From an uncultured Desulfobacter sp. (GTDB taxonomy: Bacteria; Desulfobacterota; Desulfobacteria; Desulfobacterales; Desulfobacteraceae), in assembly GCF_963664415.1 (NCBI RefSeq), contig NZ_OY761440.1, forward strand, positions 434,001 to 498,000: a stretch of DNA of 64,000 bases, read 5' to 3'. Every line of letters starts with the position of its first letter. Positions within the stretch are counted from its first letter, which is position 1. The notes under the pieces are model-generated. The model worked only from the letters and a program-made list of their open reading frames with translations, had not been told where the DNA came from and searched no databases. The position numbers were made by a program, and so were the translations under genes. Of this stretch, positions 17,590-27,200 are shown piece after piece.

Positions 17590-18879
17590 TCACCATTCAT
17601 ATGGATTTCTGAACGATACGCTCACCGCCATCTGGTCAAAAAGGCGAAACAGGCCGTAACGGGTACGCTCCAGAAAAATAAAATCGGGGTTAACGTTGAT
17701 GTGGCGGTGGAGGCGCTGGCATCGCATCATTAATGCTTTACCCTGGACCATGAAATCCGGGCGGGCATTAAAATTGAACGAGTCTGACTGGTAAAGAGTC
17801 CCGAACCAGTTACAAAACTCATCGGACACGGCCCTGATCTCATCAGACGTTTCACTGTCTTGTGCTTGCTGCAGCATCCCGATATCCACCATGACACGGT
17901 AATGGGCGGGTTTATCGTCATGGGCGGCCGAGGCCACAAGCTGTCGGTACTGCTCAATAAATTCAGGGCTTAGGTGTTTGATGCAGCCAAAATCCACAAG
18001 GCCCACATTGAGATTATCGTCAATGATAAAATTGCCCGGATTCGGGTCGGCATGAATCACATGGCATTCGTACAATGATTTAAGAAAAATGGCGTTGAGG
18101 CGCCGGGCGACAATTTGCCGTTCCTTTTGCGTTGGGCCGTCTGTCAGCCAGATATCAAGCGGACGGCCGGGCAGATGAGTCAGGCTCAGTACCGATCCGG
18201 TCGTTAGATCCCTGTGGACCTCGGGCAGCCGTACGCCTTCCATATTCAGCCGGTGGTCGAAACAGGTAATATTTTCGGCTTCCTGAAGATAATTGACTTC
18301 TTCTTTCAGGCGGGCCGTGACTTCCGTAAGGGCCGGCATTAGCTGATGAGCCGGCACCATTGGCCGAAGCATCTGCCGAACTATGGCCATGTCATTTTCA
18401 ATGGTATCGGCAATACCCGGATATTGAATTTTAACAGCCAGACACAGGCCGTCTTCAGTCATTGCCCGGTGAACCTGGCCCAGGCTGGCCGCGGCAAACG
18501 CCTCCAGGTCAAAGGATTTAAACATCTCTTCCGGCGGGGCCCCCAGTTCATTTTGAATCACTTTTCTGACCAACGCTTTATTGATGGGCGGCACCTGGTG
18601 GTAGGCCCGGGACAACTCCTTGCAGACCGCTTCGGGCAGCATATCCGTTTCCAGACTGAGCTGCTGGGCCACTTTAAGGGCAGTGCCTTTGAGGAGCGTT
18701 AAGCCGGAAAAAAGGGCGCGGGCACCGGCCTGCTGGGATTTTATCTTTTCAATCTGCTGACGCTGTGAAGACAAAAATGGGCGTTTGGCGTAATATCCGA
18801 GCAACGCCCCGCCTGTTTTGGCGGCAGTCTTTCCGCCGGCCAGAGCACGGCCAAGCTTTCCGATGGGGATGCTATTCAT
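17590..18879 (-). CDS. ABC1/UbiB (AarF)-family atypical kinase
   Basis: A 429-residue protein of the UbiB/COQ8 family. Seen: the family N-terminal helix with KVAQQLSLETDMLP (variant of the KxGQ motif, here K-V-A-Q), the alanine-rich nucleotide loop AAASLGQVHRA, the lysine of LAVKIQYPG, the catalytic-loop HADPNPGNFII and metal-binding VDFGCIKHL. These proteins are linked to quinone and isoprenoid lipid metabolism. The gene starts inside the last codons of the tetR gene (8-nt overlap), so they are co-translated. The altered KxGQ motif may change ATPase control. Confidence 0.85.
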   Translation of the reverse strand: MNSIPIGKLGRALAGGKTAAKTGGALLGYYAKRPFLSSQRQQIEKIKSQQAGARALFSGLTLLKGTALKVAQQLSLETDMLPEAVCKELSRAYHQVPPINKALVRKVIQNELGAPPEEMFKSFDLEAFAAASLGQVHRAMTEDGLCLAVKIQYPGIADTIENDMAIVRQMLRPMVPAHQLMPALTEVTARLKEEVNYLQEAENITCFDHRLNMEGVRLPEVHRDLTTGSVLSLTHLPGRPLDIWLTDGPTQKERQIVARRLNAIFLKSLYECHVIHADPNPGNFIIDDNLNVGLVDFGCIKHLSPEFIEQYRQLVASAAHDDKPAHYRVMVDIGMLQQAQDSETSDEIRAVSDEFCNWFGTLYQSDSFNFNARPDFMVQGKALMMRCQRLHRHINVNPDFIFLERTRYGLFRLFDQMAVSVSFRNPYEW

Positions 18880-19609
18880 CTTTTTGACCTCCCATGAATC
18901 GCCGCTTGGGCTTGATGTCGGCTGTTTCTATGGGGGAGAATCGGCTCATGCGGGTCAGCACATGCTGTTTGAACAGAAAAACAGCCATATCAAACAATTT
19001 GTTGGCCACCCCGGCTTTCAAGAGGGCGCAGGCCAGATCCAGTCCCTGATCCATAACCACATCCGTGTTTTTAAATGTGTCGGAATCATCGGCCAGCCAG
19101 TACAGGACAACGGCAATGTACGCATCAGCGAAAAATTGCCGGGTCAGATCCTGAAAGACCTGGCCCGGAATCTCCCCGGCTTCCTCGGCCGCGGCAAGAA
19201 TATCATTGACGGCAGTCAGAAGGCCGGATCTCACCTTGCTGAATCGAACAAAATCACCGCTCCCGGCCAGCCAGACCTTTTTAAAGGTGGCCGCCACAAA
19301 TTCCCGGTCCGGCAGGTAGAGACGAAGGCTGATATCAAACAAAGTCTGAAGCTGCTCCTGAAGGCTGAAGGTGTGAAACGTGTCCATGGTCACAAGCTGG
19401 TCTATAACATCGTTAATATGATCCTCATAGTAAGCGAAAAAGATGGCTTCTTTTGTGGGGAAATAGTTGTAAATTGTGGCGTCTGCAACCCCTGCCCTGC
19501 GGGCAACCTCCCGCATGGTCACAGAACCTTTGTTTTCAATTACAAGATCAGTCATGGCCCTGATCAGCTTTAGCCGGTTCTCTTTTTTTTGTTCCTGGCT
19601 GATTTTCAT
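18872..19609 (-). CDS. TetR-family transcriptional regulator
   Basis: About 245 residues. The N-terminal helix-turn-helix is classical (SVTMREVARRAGVADATIYNYFPTKEAIFFAYYEDH); the C-terminal ligand-binding half is all helical and ends in a basic tail (KPKRRFMGGQKDE). The ATG at 19609 has AAAGGTG 12 nt upstream; a GTG at 19624 is the alternative. It heads a three-gene operon with an ABC1 kinase and a PNPOx-like protein and probably represses its own operon in response to a lipid-like ligand. Confidence 0.85.
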   Translation of the reverse strand: MKISQEQKKENRLKLIRAMTDLVIENKGSVTMREVARRAGVADATIYNYFPTKEAIFFAYYEDHINDVIDQLVTMDTFHTFSLQEQLQTLFDISLRLYLPDREFVAATFKKVWLAGSGDFVRFSKVRSGLLTAVNDILAAAEEAGEIPGQVFQDLTRQFFADAYIAVVLYWLADDSDTFKNTDVVMDQGLDLACALLKAGVANKLFDMAVFLFKQHVLTRMSRFSPIETADIKPKRRFMGGQKDE

Positions 19610-19890
19610 AATACGATTAATCACCTTTTAAATTAGTTAATTTCAATATTAATGTATATCAATTTTTTATTAAGTCAAGATAGAATTTCCATAACATGGA
19701 TTTTAAAAAATATGGAAAGGCAGCACCGACAAATCCTTCATGGGCAATACCATAGAGGACTTTCAGATGATTTTAATGAAGCAGTAGAGATTGAATTAAA
19801 AAAAGTGCTGTGATATGCCTAATTCAATGCCGATAAAGCAGACAAACATAGTTTGATATTGACCAACTTTTTATGAAAGGTAAATTTTTA

Positions 19891-20868
19891 ATGAAAAAGA
19901 TATATCCGGTTTTATGCATCACCCTTACAGTGATGCTTTTGCTTTCATCCTGTGCAACGGTTGATAAAACAGAAATAAAAAAGGTTAAAGAAGCGCCGAA
20001 AGTCAGCGAAACAATCAAGCAGGAAACAAACGCCGTTAACGACAAAACACGTTTAAAAAGGAAAGTGGCAATAGCAAGATTTTCTAATGAAACAAAATAC
20101 GGGCAGAGTTTTTTCTTAGATAATAAAAATGACCGTATAGGCAAACAAGCGGTTGATATCTTATCTTCAAAACTTGTTGAAACAGACAAGTTTATACTCA
20201 TTGAACGGGCTGATCTGGACAAAATCACCAAAGAATTGCAAATGGAGGAGCTGGGCCCGTTAAAAAATATGGCCGATTATCTGATCATCGGATCCGTCAC
20301 TGAATTTGGCAGAAAAAATCAGGGCAAGGTGGGCATCTTCAGTCGGACCAAACGGCAGATCGCTTTTGCCAAAGTTCATATCCGTTTGATAGACGTAAGA
20401 ACCGGAAAAATTATTTATTCTGAAGAAGGGGAAGGAGAAGCATCCACGGAATCAGGATCGGTGTTCGGCGTTGGCGAAAGGGCAGGATATGATTCATCAA
20501 TAAACGACAAGGCGCTTGATGCGGCAATTACAAATTTATCTTCAAATATTATCGAAAACCTTCTGGACCGGCCATGGAGATCCTATATTCTTGGTGCTGA
20601 AGAGGACTTGCTGATTATCAGCGGCGGCCCTTCTCAAAAAATAAAAGTGGGGGATATTTTCAGCGTAATAAAAGAAGGGAAAAAAGTTAAAAACCCTCAG
20701 ACAAATATGATGATTACGCTGCCGGGCAAGACCATAGGAAAAATACAAACCGTCTCTTCTGCAGGGGACACGCCGGAAGCGGAAGTCTCTTTTTGTAAAA
20801 TTATTGAGGGAGACGTTAACTCATTTATCCGGTCGAATGATTTCGGGTCTTTGTATATCCAAGAATAA
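19891..20868 (+). CDS. CsgG-like outer-membrane lipoprotein
   Basis: A 325-residue lipoprotein: signal peptide with lipobox LLLSSC-A (cysteine near residue 21). The mature part matches the CsgG/HfaB fold: KRKVAIARFSNETKYGQ, KLVETDKFILIERADLDKITKEL, ADYLIIGSVTEFG, VHIRLIDVRTGKIIYSEEGEG. A C-terminal beta domain (residues about 240-320) follows. Start at 19891 chosen over 19873 because GAAAGG lies upstream. It leads four lipoprotein genes in a row; no curli subunits are present, so the set is probably a cell-envelope lipoprotein module and not a curli system. Confidence 0.8.
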   Translation: MKKIYPVLCITLTVMLLLSSCATVDKTEIKKVKEAPKVSETIKQETNAVNDKTRLKRKVAIARFSNETKYGQSFFLDNKNDRIGKQAVDILSSKLVETDKFILIERADLDKITKELQMEELGPLKNMADYLIIGSVTEFGRKNQGKVGIFSRTKRQIAFAKVHIRLIDVRTGKIIYSEEGEGEASTESGSVFGVGERAGYDSSINDKALDAAITNLSSNIIENLLDRPWRSYILGAEEDLLIISGGPSQKIKVGDIFSVIKEGKKVKNPQTNMMITLPGKTIGKIQTVSSAGDTPEAEVSFCKIIEGDVNSFIRSNDFGSLYIQE

Positions 20869-20889
20869 TAAAAATAGGGAAAAATAAAA

Positions 20890-21195
20890 ATGAGCTATAA
20901 AAATATGTTTATATTTTGCGTCGTGGGTGTCCTGGTCTTTTGCGGATGCGGGCTTAACGAAACCGTCACTCAGAAGGAAAAAGTCAGTTATCTGAATTTC
21001 ACGGGAGATACGGTTGGTGCCGTTGTTCGCATTGATGATTTGGCGCCCATTGTGTTGAACAACGAAGAAAAAAATGTCCACTACGAAATATCTTCAGGGA
21101 AACATCATATAATTGTGATTAAAAACGGGGCGCAGGTTGTGAACAGAAAAATACTGTTAGGCAGCGGATCATCAAAGGAAATCAGGATACCATGA
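20890..21195 (+). CDS. Small lipoprotein, unknown
   Basis: A 101-residue lipoprotein with signal peptide and lipobox VFCGC (cysteine near residue 20). The mature 80 residues look like one beta-sandwich domain (VSYLNFTGDTVGAVVRIDDLAPIVL...HHIIVIKNGAQVVNRKILL). It sits between the CsgG-like and DUF4810 genes, 21 nt after the former, and its stop overlaps the next start by 4 nt (ATGA). It is not a standard member of the CsgG-DUF4810-DUF799 set and may be a lineage-specific addition. Confidence 0.75.
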   Translation: MSYKNMFIFCVVGVLVFCGCGLNETVTQKEKVSYLNFTGDTVGAVVRIDDLAPIVLNNEEKNVHYEISSGKHHIIVIKNGAQVVNRKILLGSGSSKEIRIP

Positions 21196-21632
21196 CAAAA
21201 ATAATATGGGGTGCAACCTTGGGCTTTTTATGCCTGGCTATGATCGGCTGCGCTGGAAAAGAAATGTACTATTTTGGGGATTATTCCCAAACACTGTATT
21301 CTTTGGAAAAAGATCAAAATGAAACCGCCCTGGTCGCACACCAACAGGAATTGGAAAAAATTATTACTGAATCGGACAAACAAAACACGCCTGTCCCTCC
21401 CGGTATTTATGCAGAATTAGGATTCATTCTCATTCAAAAAAATCAACCCAAAGAGGCAATTCCTCTTTTTCAGGCAGAAGCCAAGCAGTATCCTGAATCA
21501 AGCATTTTAATGAAACGGCTGGTACGGATGGCAACAAAAGAAGACGCCCCGGAATCAGACTCAGATTCCCCGATCCCGGAAACAAAACAGGGAGCATTAG
21601 AAAATAATAAAGGTGAATCAATTGAAAAATAA
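21192..21632 (+). CDS. DUF4810 lipoprotein
   Basis: A 146-residue lipoprotein, lipobox AMIGC (cysteine near residue 20). The family signature is plain: YYFGDYSQTLYSLEKDQNETAL, LEKIITESDKQNTPVPPGIYAELGFIL and AIPLFQAEAKQYPES. The TPR-like helices suggest a scaffold role. It usually travels with CsgG-like and DUF799 lipoproteins, as here. It overlaps the previous gene by 4 nt and the next by 20 nt, so this operon is tightly coupled. Confidence 0.85.
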   Translation: MTKIIWGATLGFLCLAMIGCAGKEMYYFGDYSQTLYSLEKDQNETALVAHQQELEKIITESDKQNTPVPPGIYAELGFILIQKNQPKEAIPLFQAEAKQYPESSILMKRLVRMATKEDAPESDSDSPIPETKQGALENNKGESIEK

Positions 21633-22320
21633 ATTCTGCATATGCTTATCAGTACTGCTGATGTTATCATTGTGCGCTTGTGTCCCAAAAACTACCACAA
21701 AATTGCAGGAATTCCCAAGCATGTATGAGGAATCTCCTCTTTCCATTCTTATCTTACCCCCGATGAACGAATCCACTGCTGCCGACGCAAAAGAGTATTA
21801 TTCAACAACCATCCAGGAACCATTAGCTTACGCAGGGTATTACACCTTTCCCTATCCGCTGACAACTGAACTTCTCAAAATGGAAGGAATCTATGATTCG
21901 GAACTTTTAACAGACATCCCCCTCGCCAAATTTAAGGAATATTTCGGGGCGGACGCGGTTTTGTTTACAACGATAAAACAATGGGATCTCTGCTATATGG
22001 TCATTGCATCCAATCTGACCGTTTCGATTGATTGCGTTTTAAAATCGACAAGTACGGACCAGGAATTATGGAAATACAATGGAACAATTGTTGTCGATTT
22101 GTCAGGCGGAAATTCAGGCGGCGGTATAGCCGGATTAATTGCAAGTGCTATTGTAACCGCAGTCAATACCGCCATTGCAGATTATGTCCCCTATGCACGC
22201 CAGGCTAACTATAGAGCTATACACTCCTTGCCTTACGGTAAATATCATCCCCAACACAATAAAGATCAAAATTCAGAATTTATAGATCAGACACCACCGG
22301 AAGAAACAGAACCGAAATAG
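21613..22320 (+). CDS. DUF799 (GNA1162-like) lipoprotein
   Basis: A 235-residue lipoprotein with signal peptide and lipobox LSLCAC. The mature domain LSILILPPMNESTAADAKEYYSTTIQEPLAYAGYYTFP is the DUF799/GNA1162 signature; a glycine-rich hydrophobic stretch GGNSGGGIAGLIASAIVTAVNTAI follows and a disordered acidic C-tail ends it. The likely start is GTG at 21613 within the end of the DUF4810 gene; TTG at 21622 is possible. Outer-membrane location expected. Last gene of the lipoprotein operon. Confidence 0.8.
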   Translation: MNQLKNKFCICLSVLLMLSLCACVPKTTTKLQEFPSMYEESPLSILILPPMNESTAADAKEYYSTTIQEPLAYAGYYTFPYPLTTELLKMEGIYDSELLTDIPLAKFKEYFGADAVLFTTIKQWDLCYMVIASNLTVSIDCVLKSTSTDQELWKYNGTIVVDLSGGNSGGGIAGLIASAIVTAVNTAIADYVPYARQANYRAIHSLPYGKYHPQHNKDQNSEFIDQTPPEETEPK

Positions 22321-22716
22321 AAATTTTAAATACATTCACAAAGAAGATATTAATATTGTCGTTTTGACAAATCAAACCATCCCTTCTACATAGTTTGCTT
22401 CCGAAGCTGTGGATTGTTTCGGAATGGATTTTAGGGAATATGATTAAAAGATGTATCAATTCTTCGGTTTTACATGAGCAGTTATTGAATTAACCTACCT
22501 GGGTTGGGTAGGCGTCATGTTGCCTGAAGGGTTGCAGTCGAATCATTATCCTGATTCTTCCCCACCTTAAGCCAGCCTGACGACCCGGTTTAACGCCATC
22601 CCCTCTCCCTCCCTGAGCATAGAACGCTATTGTTGTAAAATCTTGTCCGAAGATACGTACGGAAAATGACGTATTCAAATTTGGTTGGAATGCTTTATGT
22701 CATCGGAGGAACTTAA
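22321..22716. other. Intergenic region before first hdrA
   Basis: About 395 nt with no credible frame; it should contain the promoter of the hdrA-flxD pair, but no clear boxes were recognised. Confidence 0.4.
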
Positions 22717-25700
22717 ATGACAAAAGAGAGTGTAGTGCAGGGATCCGTACTTGTTGCCGGTGGTGGTGTTTCCGGCATTAAGGCGGCCCTTGATTTGGCA
22801 GAATCGGGATTTTATGTGTATCTGGTTGAAAAATCGTCCGCCATCGGCGGCGTGATGGCGCAACTGGACAAAACATTTCCCACCAGTGATTGCTCCATGT
22901 GTATTTTGTCTCCCTATCTTGTTGAAACCGGGCGGCATCAGAACATCGAATTGATCACCAACGCGGAAATCCAAGCCCTTGAAGGCAGTGCCGGAAACTT
23001 TGAAGTGACGGTCAGCAAAGGGGCAAGATATATTGACTTAAGTAAATGTACAGGCTGCGGCGACTGCGCTGAAGTCTGTCCTGTAACACTCCCCGACACG
23101 TTTGATATGGGGATGGGAAAAAAGAAAGCCACGTTTAAATCATATGCCCAGGCAGTCCCCGGTGCATACTCCATTACAAAAAAAGATAAATCTCCGTGCA
23201 CCCAGCAATGTCCGAACCATGTGAACGCCCATGGTTATGTGGCCATGGTTTCCCAGGGCAAATACAAGGAAGCACTGGAGGTGATTACCAGAAATCTGCC
23301 CCTTCCCGGGATTATCGGCAGAATCTGCCCCCATCCGTGTGAAGATGCCTGTCGCCGGGGAGAAGTGGATTCGCCCATTTCCATCTGTACCCTGAAACGG
23401 TTTGTGGCGGACCAGGTGGATTTAAATGAGCTCCCATTGCCTGAAATTACCAAGCGGGAGGAAAAGGTCGCCATCATCGGCGCAGGTCCTGCCGGTTTGA
23501 CGGCCGCTTATTTCCTTGCCCTTGACGGTTTTAAGGTAAAAATATTTGAAAAACTTCCCGTGGCTGGCGGTATGTTAAAAGTCGGTATCCCTGATTACAG
23601 ACTACCTGCCAATATTCTTGATAAGGAAATCTCATGGATCACCCGCCTGGGTGTTGAAATCCAATATGACACGGCCCTTGGAGAAGATATCACCGTTGAC
23701 GGTTTGATGGATGACGGATACAAGTCGGTCTTTCTTGCCATCGGCTGCCATAACGGTATGAAACTTGGGATCGAAGGAGAAGATACCCATGGTGTCATGC
23801 CGGGCGTGGATATGCTCAGAGATGCTGCCCTTGGCAATCTCACGGAACTGAAAGGCAATGTGGTGATCATCGGCGGCGGCGATGTGGCCATTGACGCGGC
23901 GAGAACTTCGCTTCGCCTGGGCGCCGACAACATTAGCATTCTTTACAGAAGAACCCGCGCCGAAATGCCTGCCCGTAATGAAGAAATAGAAGATGCCATT
24001 GAAGAAGACATTGATATTCAATACCTGACGGCACCGTGCAAAGTGGTTGAAAAAGACGGCAAAGTGGTCGGCATTGAATGCATCCGCATGGAACTTGGCG
24101 AACCCGATGCCTCAGGCAGGCGACGGCCGGTTCCGGTTGAAGGCAGCGAGTTTATCCTGGATGCCGATGTGATCATCCCGGCCATCGGACAGCAGACCGA
24201 TTCGGCATGCCTTGATGATGTGGACGGGGTTGAAATAAATAAGTGGCGCAACATTGACGTTGACCCAATCACCTACATGACAGCAAAACCCGGTGTATTT
24301 GCCGGAGGTGACGGCCAGACCGGTGCTTCCATTGCCATTGCAGCCGTTGCAGCCGGTCGTGAAGCCGCCATTTCCATTACCCGGTATATCAACGGCGAAG
24401 ATATGGCCGAAGGCAGGGAAAAAGTAGATGTTCCCCAAAAGGATTTCAATCCCATCCCGGCAAATGTTGAATCCAAACCCAGGCTGCATATGGCCCGCAT
24501 CCCCATGGATCAGCGCAAATCCGGCATGACCGAAGTGGAACTGGGCTTTACCGAAGAACAGGCCAAGGCCGAAGCAGACAAATGTCTGAACTGCATGGTC
24601 TGCTGTGAATGTCTTGAATGCACCAAAGCCTGTGGGGCGGGCGCGCTGACCCCCATCACCCACATGGAAAAGGACGAACAGCTTAAACTGGGCGTGGGAT
24701 CAATCATTCTTTCGCCGGGCTTTACACCGTTTGACCCGTCTTCCATGGATTTCCTGGGATATAAGAGAACTCCCAATGTGGTCACATCCATGGAGTTTGA
24801 AAGAATCCTTTCCGCATCCGGCCCATTCGGCGGCCATCTGGTCAGACCCTCCGACCATAAGGAACCCAAGAGAATTGCCTGGCTCCAGTGTGTCGGATCA
24901 AGGGATCAAAACCGCTGCGGAAACGGACACTGTTCATCTGTCTGCTGTATGTACGCCATCAAAGAGGCCGTGATTGCAAAAGAACACGCGCCTTATGATC
25001 TTGACTGCTCCATTTTCTACATGGATATGAGAACCCACGGCAAGGATTTTGAACGGTTCTATGATACGGCCAGAGACAAACATGCGGTCAATTTTGTTAA
25101 AAGCCGTGTCCACTCCGTCATAGAAGTACAGGGCACCACGGATCTGGAACTCTCCTACAGCAGTGAAGACGGTCAACTTATCAAAGAAGTTTATGATATG
25201 GTCGTGCTTTCGGTGGGTCTTGAAACACCGCCTGAAACCGTTGATCTTGCCAAAAAACTGGGTATAGAACTGACCCCCTCCAATTTTGCCGATACCGGAT
25301 CTTTCACCCCGGTCAATACCTCAAAAGAAGGTATTTATGTTTGCGGTGCCTTCCAGGGGCCCAGAGACATTCCTCAGTCGGTTGTGGATTCCAGTGCGGC
25401 AGCGGCAGCCGCTGGAGAAATCCTGGGAGCGGCCCGCCATACCCTCACCAAGGAAAAAGAAGTTGTGCCGGAAATCAACGTGGTGGGTGAACGCCCGAGA
25501 ATCGGCGTCTTTGTCTGCAACTGCGGCATCAACATCAACGGTGTTGTGGATGTACCGGCCGTCCGGGATTACGCGGCAACCCTTCCCTTTGTGGAATATG
25601 TGACAAATAACATGTACACCTGCTCCCAGGATACCCAGGACAGCATGGTGGATGTGATCAAAGAAAAGAAGTTAAACCGGGTCGTGGTTGCGGCTTGTAC

Positions 25701-27177
25701 GCCCAAAACCCACGAGCCGCTCTTCCAGGAAACACTGATTAATTCAGGCTTGAACAAATATCTGTTTGAAATGGTCAACATCAGGAACCATGCTTCCTGG
25801 GTGCATAAAGATGATCCTGCGGGTGCCACGGAAAAAGCAAAAGACCTGGTGAGAATGAGCGTGGCAAAAGTCGGCCTCATGCAGCCCCTGAAAGAAGCAA
25901 AACTCCAGGTAGGCCAATCGGCCATGGTTCTGGGCGGCGGCATCTCCGGGATGTCATCGGCACTGAGTCTTGCGCGCCAGGGATATGAAACCCATTTGAT
26001 TGAGCGGGAAGACGTGCTTGGCGGCCAGGCCCTGAATCTTTTCAAGACCGTCAAAGGCGAAGACATCCAGACGGAACTTAAAGATCTGATCAGCCAGGTA
26101 AATGATGAGCAGAACATCACCGTTCACCTGAACACCACCCTTGAAAACGTGGAAGGATTTGTGGGCAGCTATGTGTCGGAACTTTCCACCAACGGTGCTA
26201 AGTCTTCAATCGACCACGGCATTGCCGTTGTTGCCACCGGTGCAAAAGAGATGACACCGGTGGAATACGCCTATGGAAAAGACCCGAGAATTCTGACCAG
26301 CCTTGAACTGGATCAAAAATTTATAGGCAATGATCCAATATTGGAAACTGCCCAATCCGCCGTATTTATCCAGTGTGTGGGTTCAAGAGAGAAAGAACGG
26401 CCCTACTGTTCGCGTGTCTGCTGTACCCACAGCGTTGAAAATGCACTGGAACTTAAGAAACGAAATCCCGATATGAATGTATACGTGCTTTACCGGGATA
26501 TCAGGACCTATGGAGAAAAAGAACTGGCCTATACCAAAGCAAGGGACAACGGCGTTATCTTTATCCGCTACAAAGTGGAAGAAAAACCCATTGTGGAAAT
26601 CGAGGGAGATTCCCTTTATGTCACGGTCAAAGATCATGTGCTCGGTGTTCCCCTGAAAATCGACACGGATATTTTGACCCTGGCTTCGGCCATTATTCCC
26701 CACCGGGATGAGAAGCTGGCCCAATTCTTTAAAGTGCCGCTAAACGATGACGGTTTCTTTGTGGAACGCCATGCCAAACTCGGACCTTCCGAATTTGCCA
26801 CAGACGGGGTATTTCTGTGCGGGCTTGCCCATTATCCCAAACCCATTGAAGAAGCCGTAGCCCAGGGCAAAGCAGCGTCTTCCAGAGCCGTCACCCTGCT
26901 TGCAAGGGAAAACATTTACACCAGCGGCACCATTGCCCAAGCCGACCCCATGCTTTGCGCAAGTTGCGGGGTTTGTGTGGCCGTTTGCCCCTATTCCGCC
27001 CCCTCATTCACGGTTGAAGGCCGCTTCAAAGGGAAAGCCGAAATCAATCCCGTACTTTGCAAGGGTTGCGGACTCTGTGTTGCCTCATGCAGGTCCGGAG
27101 CAATTCATCTGAATGGTTTTGACAATGATCAGATTTTTGCTCAGATATTGACGGGAACGGAATTAATTGAAGCATAA
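22717..27177 (+). CDS. hdrA: HdrA-like tandem flavoprotein with GltD-type insert (cysteine form)
   Basis: A 1486-residue electron-transfer fusion. Order: FAD Rossmann start VLVAGGGVSGI (about 8); HdrA segment DCSMCILSP with Cys62; 4Fe-4S CTGCGDCAEVCPV (about 110); a whole glutamate-synthase-small-subunit (GltD/NfnB-like) module, about 150-600, with CTQQCP, GAGPAGLTAAYF and GGGDVAIDAA; CLNCMVCCECLECTKAC (about 621); HdrA core with CVGSRDQNRCGNGHCSSVCC; a second HdrA unit with VFVCNCGI (about 931), FAD site LGGGISGM (about 1068), CVGSREKERPYCSRVCC; and a two-cluster ferredoxin end CASCGVCVAVCP / CKGCGLCVASC. Known HdrA proteins are flavin-based electron-bifurcating hubs; the GltD part should bind NAD(P)H. 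Followed 23 nt later by flxD. HdrB and HdrC are not in the window. Confidence 0.88.
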   Translation: MTKESVVQGSVLVAGGGVSGIKAALDLAESGFYVYLVEKSSAIGGVMAQLDKTFPTSDCSMCILSPYLVETGRHQNIELITNAEIQALEGSAGNFEVTVSKGARYIDLSKCTGCGDCAEVCPVTLPDTFDMGMGKKKATFKSYAQAVPGAYSITKKDKSPCTQQCPNHVNAHGYVAMVSQGKYKEALEVITRNLPLPGIIGRICPHPCEDACRRGEVDSPISICTLKRFVADQVDLNELPLPEITKREEKVAIIGAGPAGLTAAYFLALDGFKVKIFEKLPVAGGMLKVGIPDYRLPANILDKEISWITRLGVEIQYDTALGEDITVDGLMDDGYKSVFLAIGCHNGMKLGIEGEDTHGVMPGVDMLRDAALGNLTELKGNVVIIGGGDVAIDAARTSLRLGADNISILYRRTRAEMPARNEEIEDAIEEDIDIQYLTAPCKVVEKDGKVVGIECIRMELGEPDASGRRRPVPVEGSEFILDADVIIPAIGQQTDSACLDDVDGVEINKWRNIDVDPITYMTAKPGVFAGGDGQTGASIAIAAVAAGREAAISITRYINGEDMAEGREKVDVPQKDFNPIPANVESKPRLHMARIPMDQRKSGMTEVELGFTEEQAKAEADKCLNCMVCCECLECTKACGAGALTPITHMEKDEQLKLGVGSIILSPGFTPFDPSSMDFLGYKRTPNVVTSMEFERILSASGPFGGHLVRPSDHKEPKRIAWLQCVGSRDQNRCGNGHCSSVCCMYAIKEAVIAKEHAPYDLDCSIFYMDMRTHGKDFERFYDTARDKHAVNFVKSRVHSVIEVQGTTDLELSYSSEDGQLIKEVYDMVVLSVGLETPPETVDLAKKLGIELTPSNFADTGSFTPVNTSKEGIYVCGAFQGPRDIPQSVVDSSAAAAAAGEILGAARHTLTKEKEVVPEINVVGERPRIGVFVCNCGININGVVDVPAVRDYAATLPFVEYVTNNMYTCSQDTQDSMVDVIKEKKLNRVVVAACTPKTHEPLFQETLINSGLNKYLFEMVNIRNHASWVHKDDPAGATEKAKDLVRMSVAKVGLMQPLKEAKLQVGQSAMVLGGGISGMSSALSLARQGYETHLIEREDVLGGQALNLFKTVKGEDIQTELKDLISQVNDEQNITVHLNTTLENVEGFVGSYVSELSTNGAKSSIDHGIAVVATGAKEMTPVEYAYGKDPRILTSLELDQKFIGNDPILETAQSAVFIQCVGSREKERPYCSRVCCTHSVENALELKKRNPDMNVYVLYRDIRTYGEKELAYTKARDNGVIFIRYKVEEKPIVEIEGDSLYVTVKDHVLGVPLKIDTDILTLASAIIPHRDEKLAQFFKVPLNDDGFFVERHAKLGPSEFATDGVFLCGLAHYPKPIEEAVAQGKAASSRAVTLLARENIYTSGTIAQADPMLCASCGVCVAVCPYSAPSFTVEGRFKGKAEINPVLCKGCGLCVASCRSGAIHLNGFDNDQIFAQILTGTELIEA

Positions 27178-27200
27178 AGAACGATTAAAGGAGTAAATAT

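Noticed and set aside
18818..19573. 251-codon plus-strand frame
   Set aside because: It is antisense to the clear TetR gene and has no recognisable domain.
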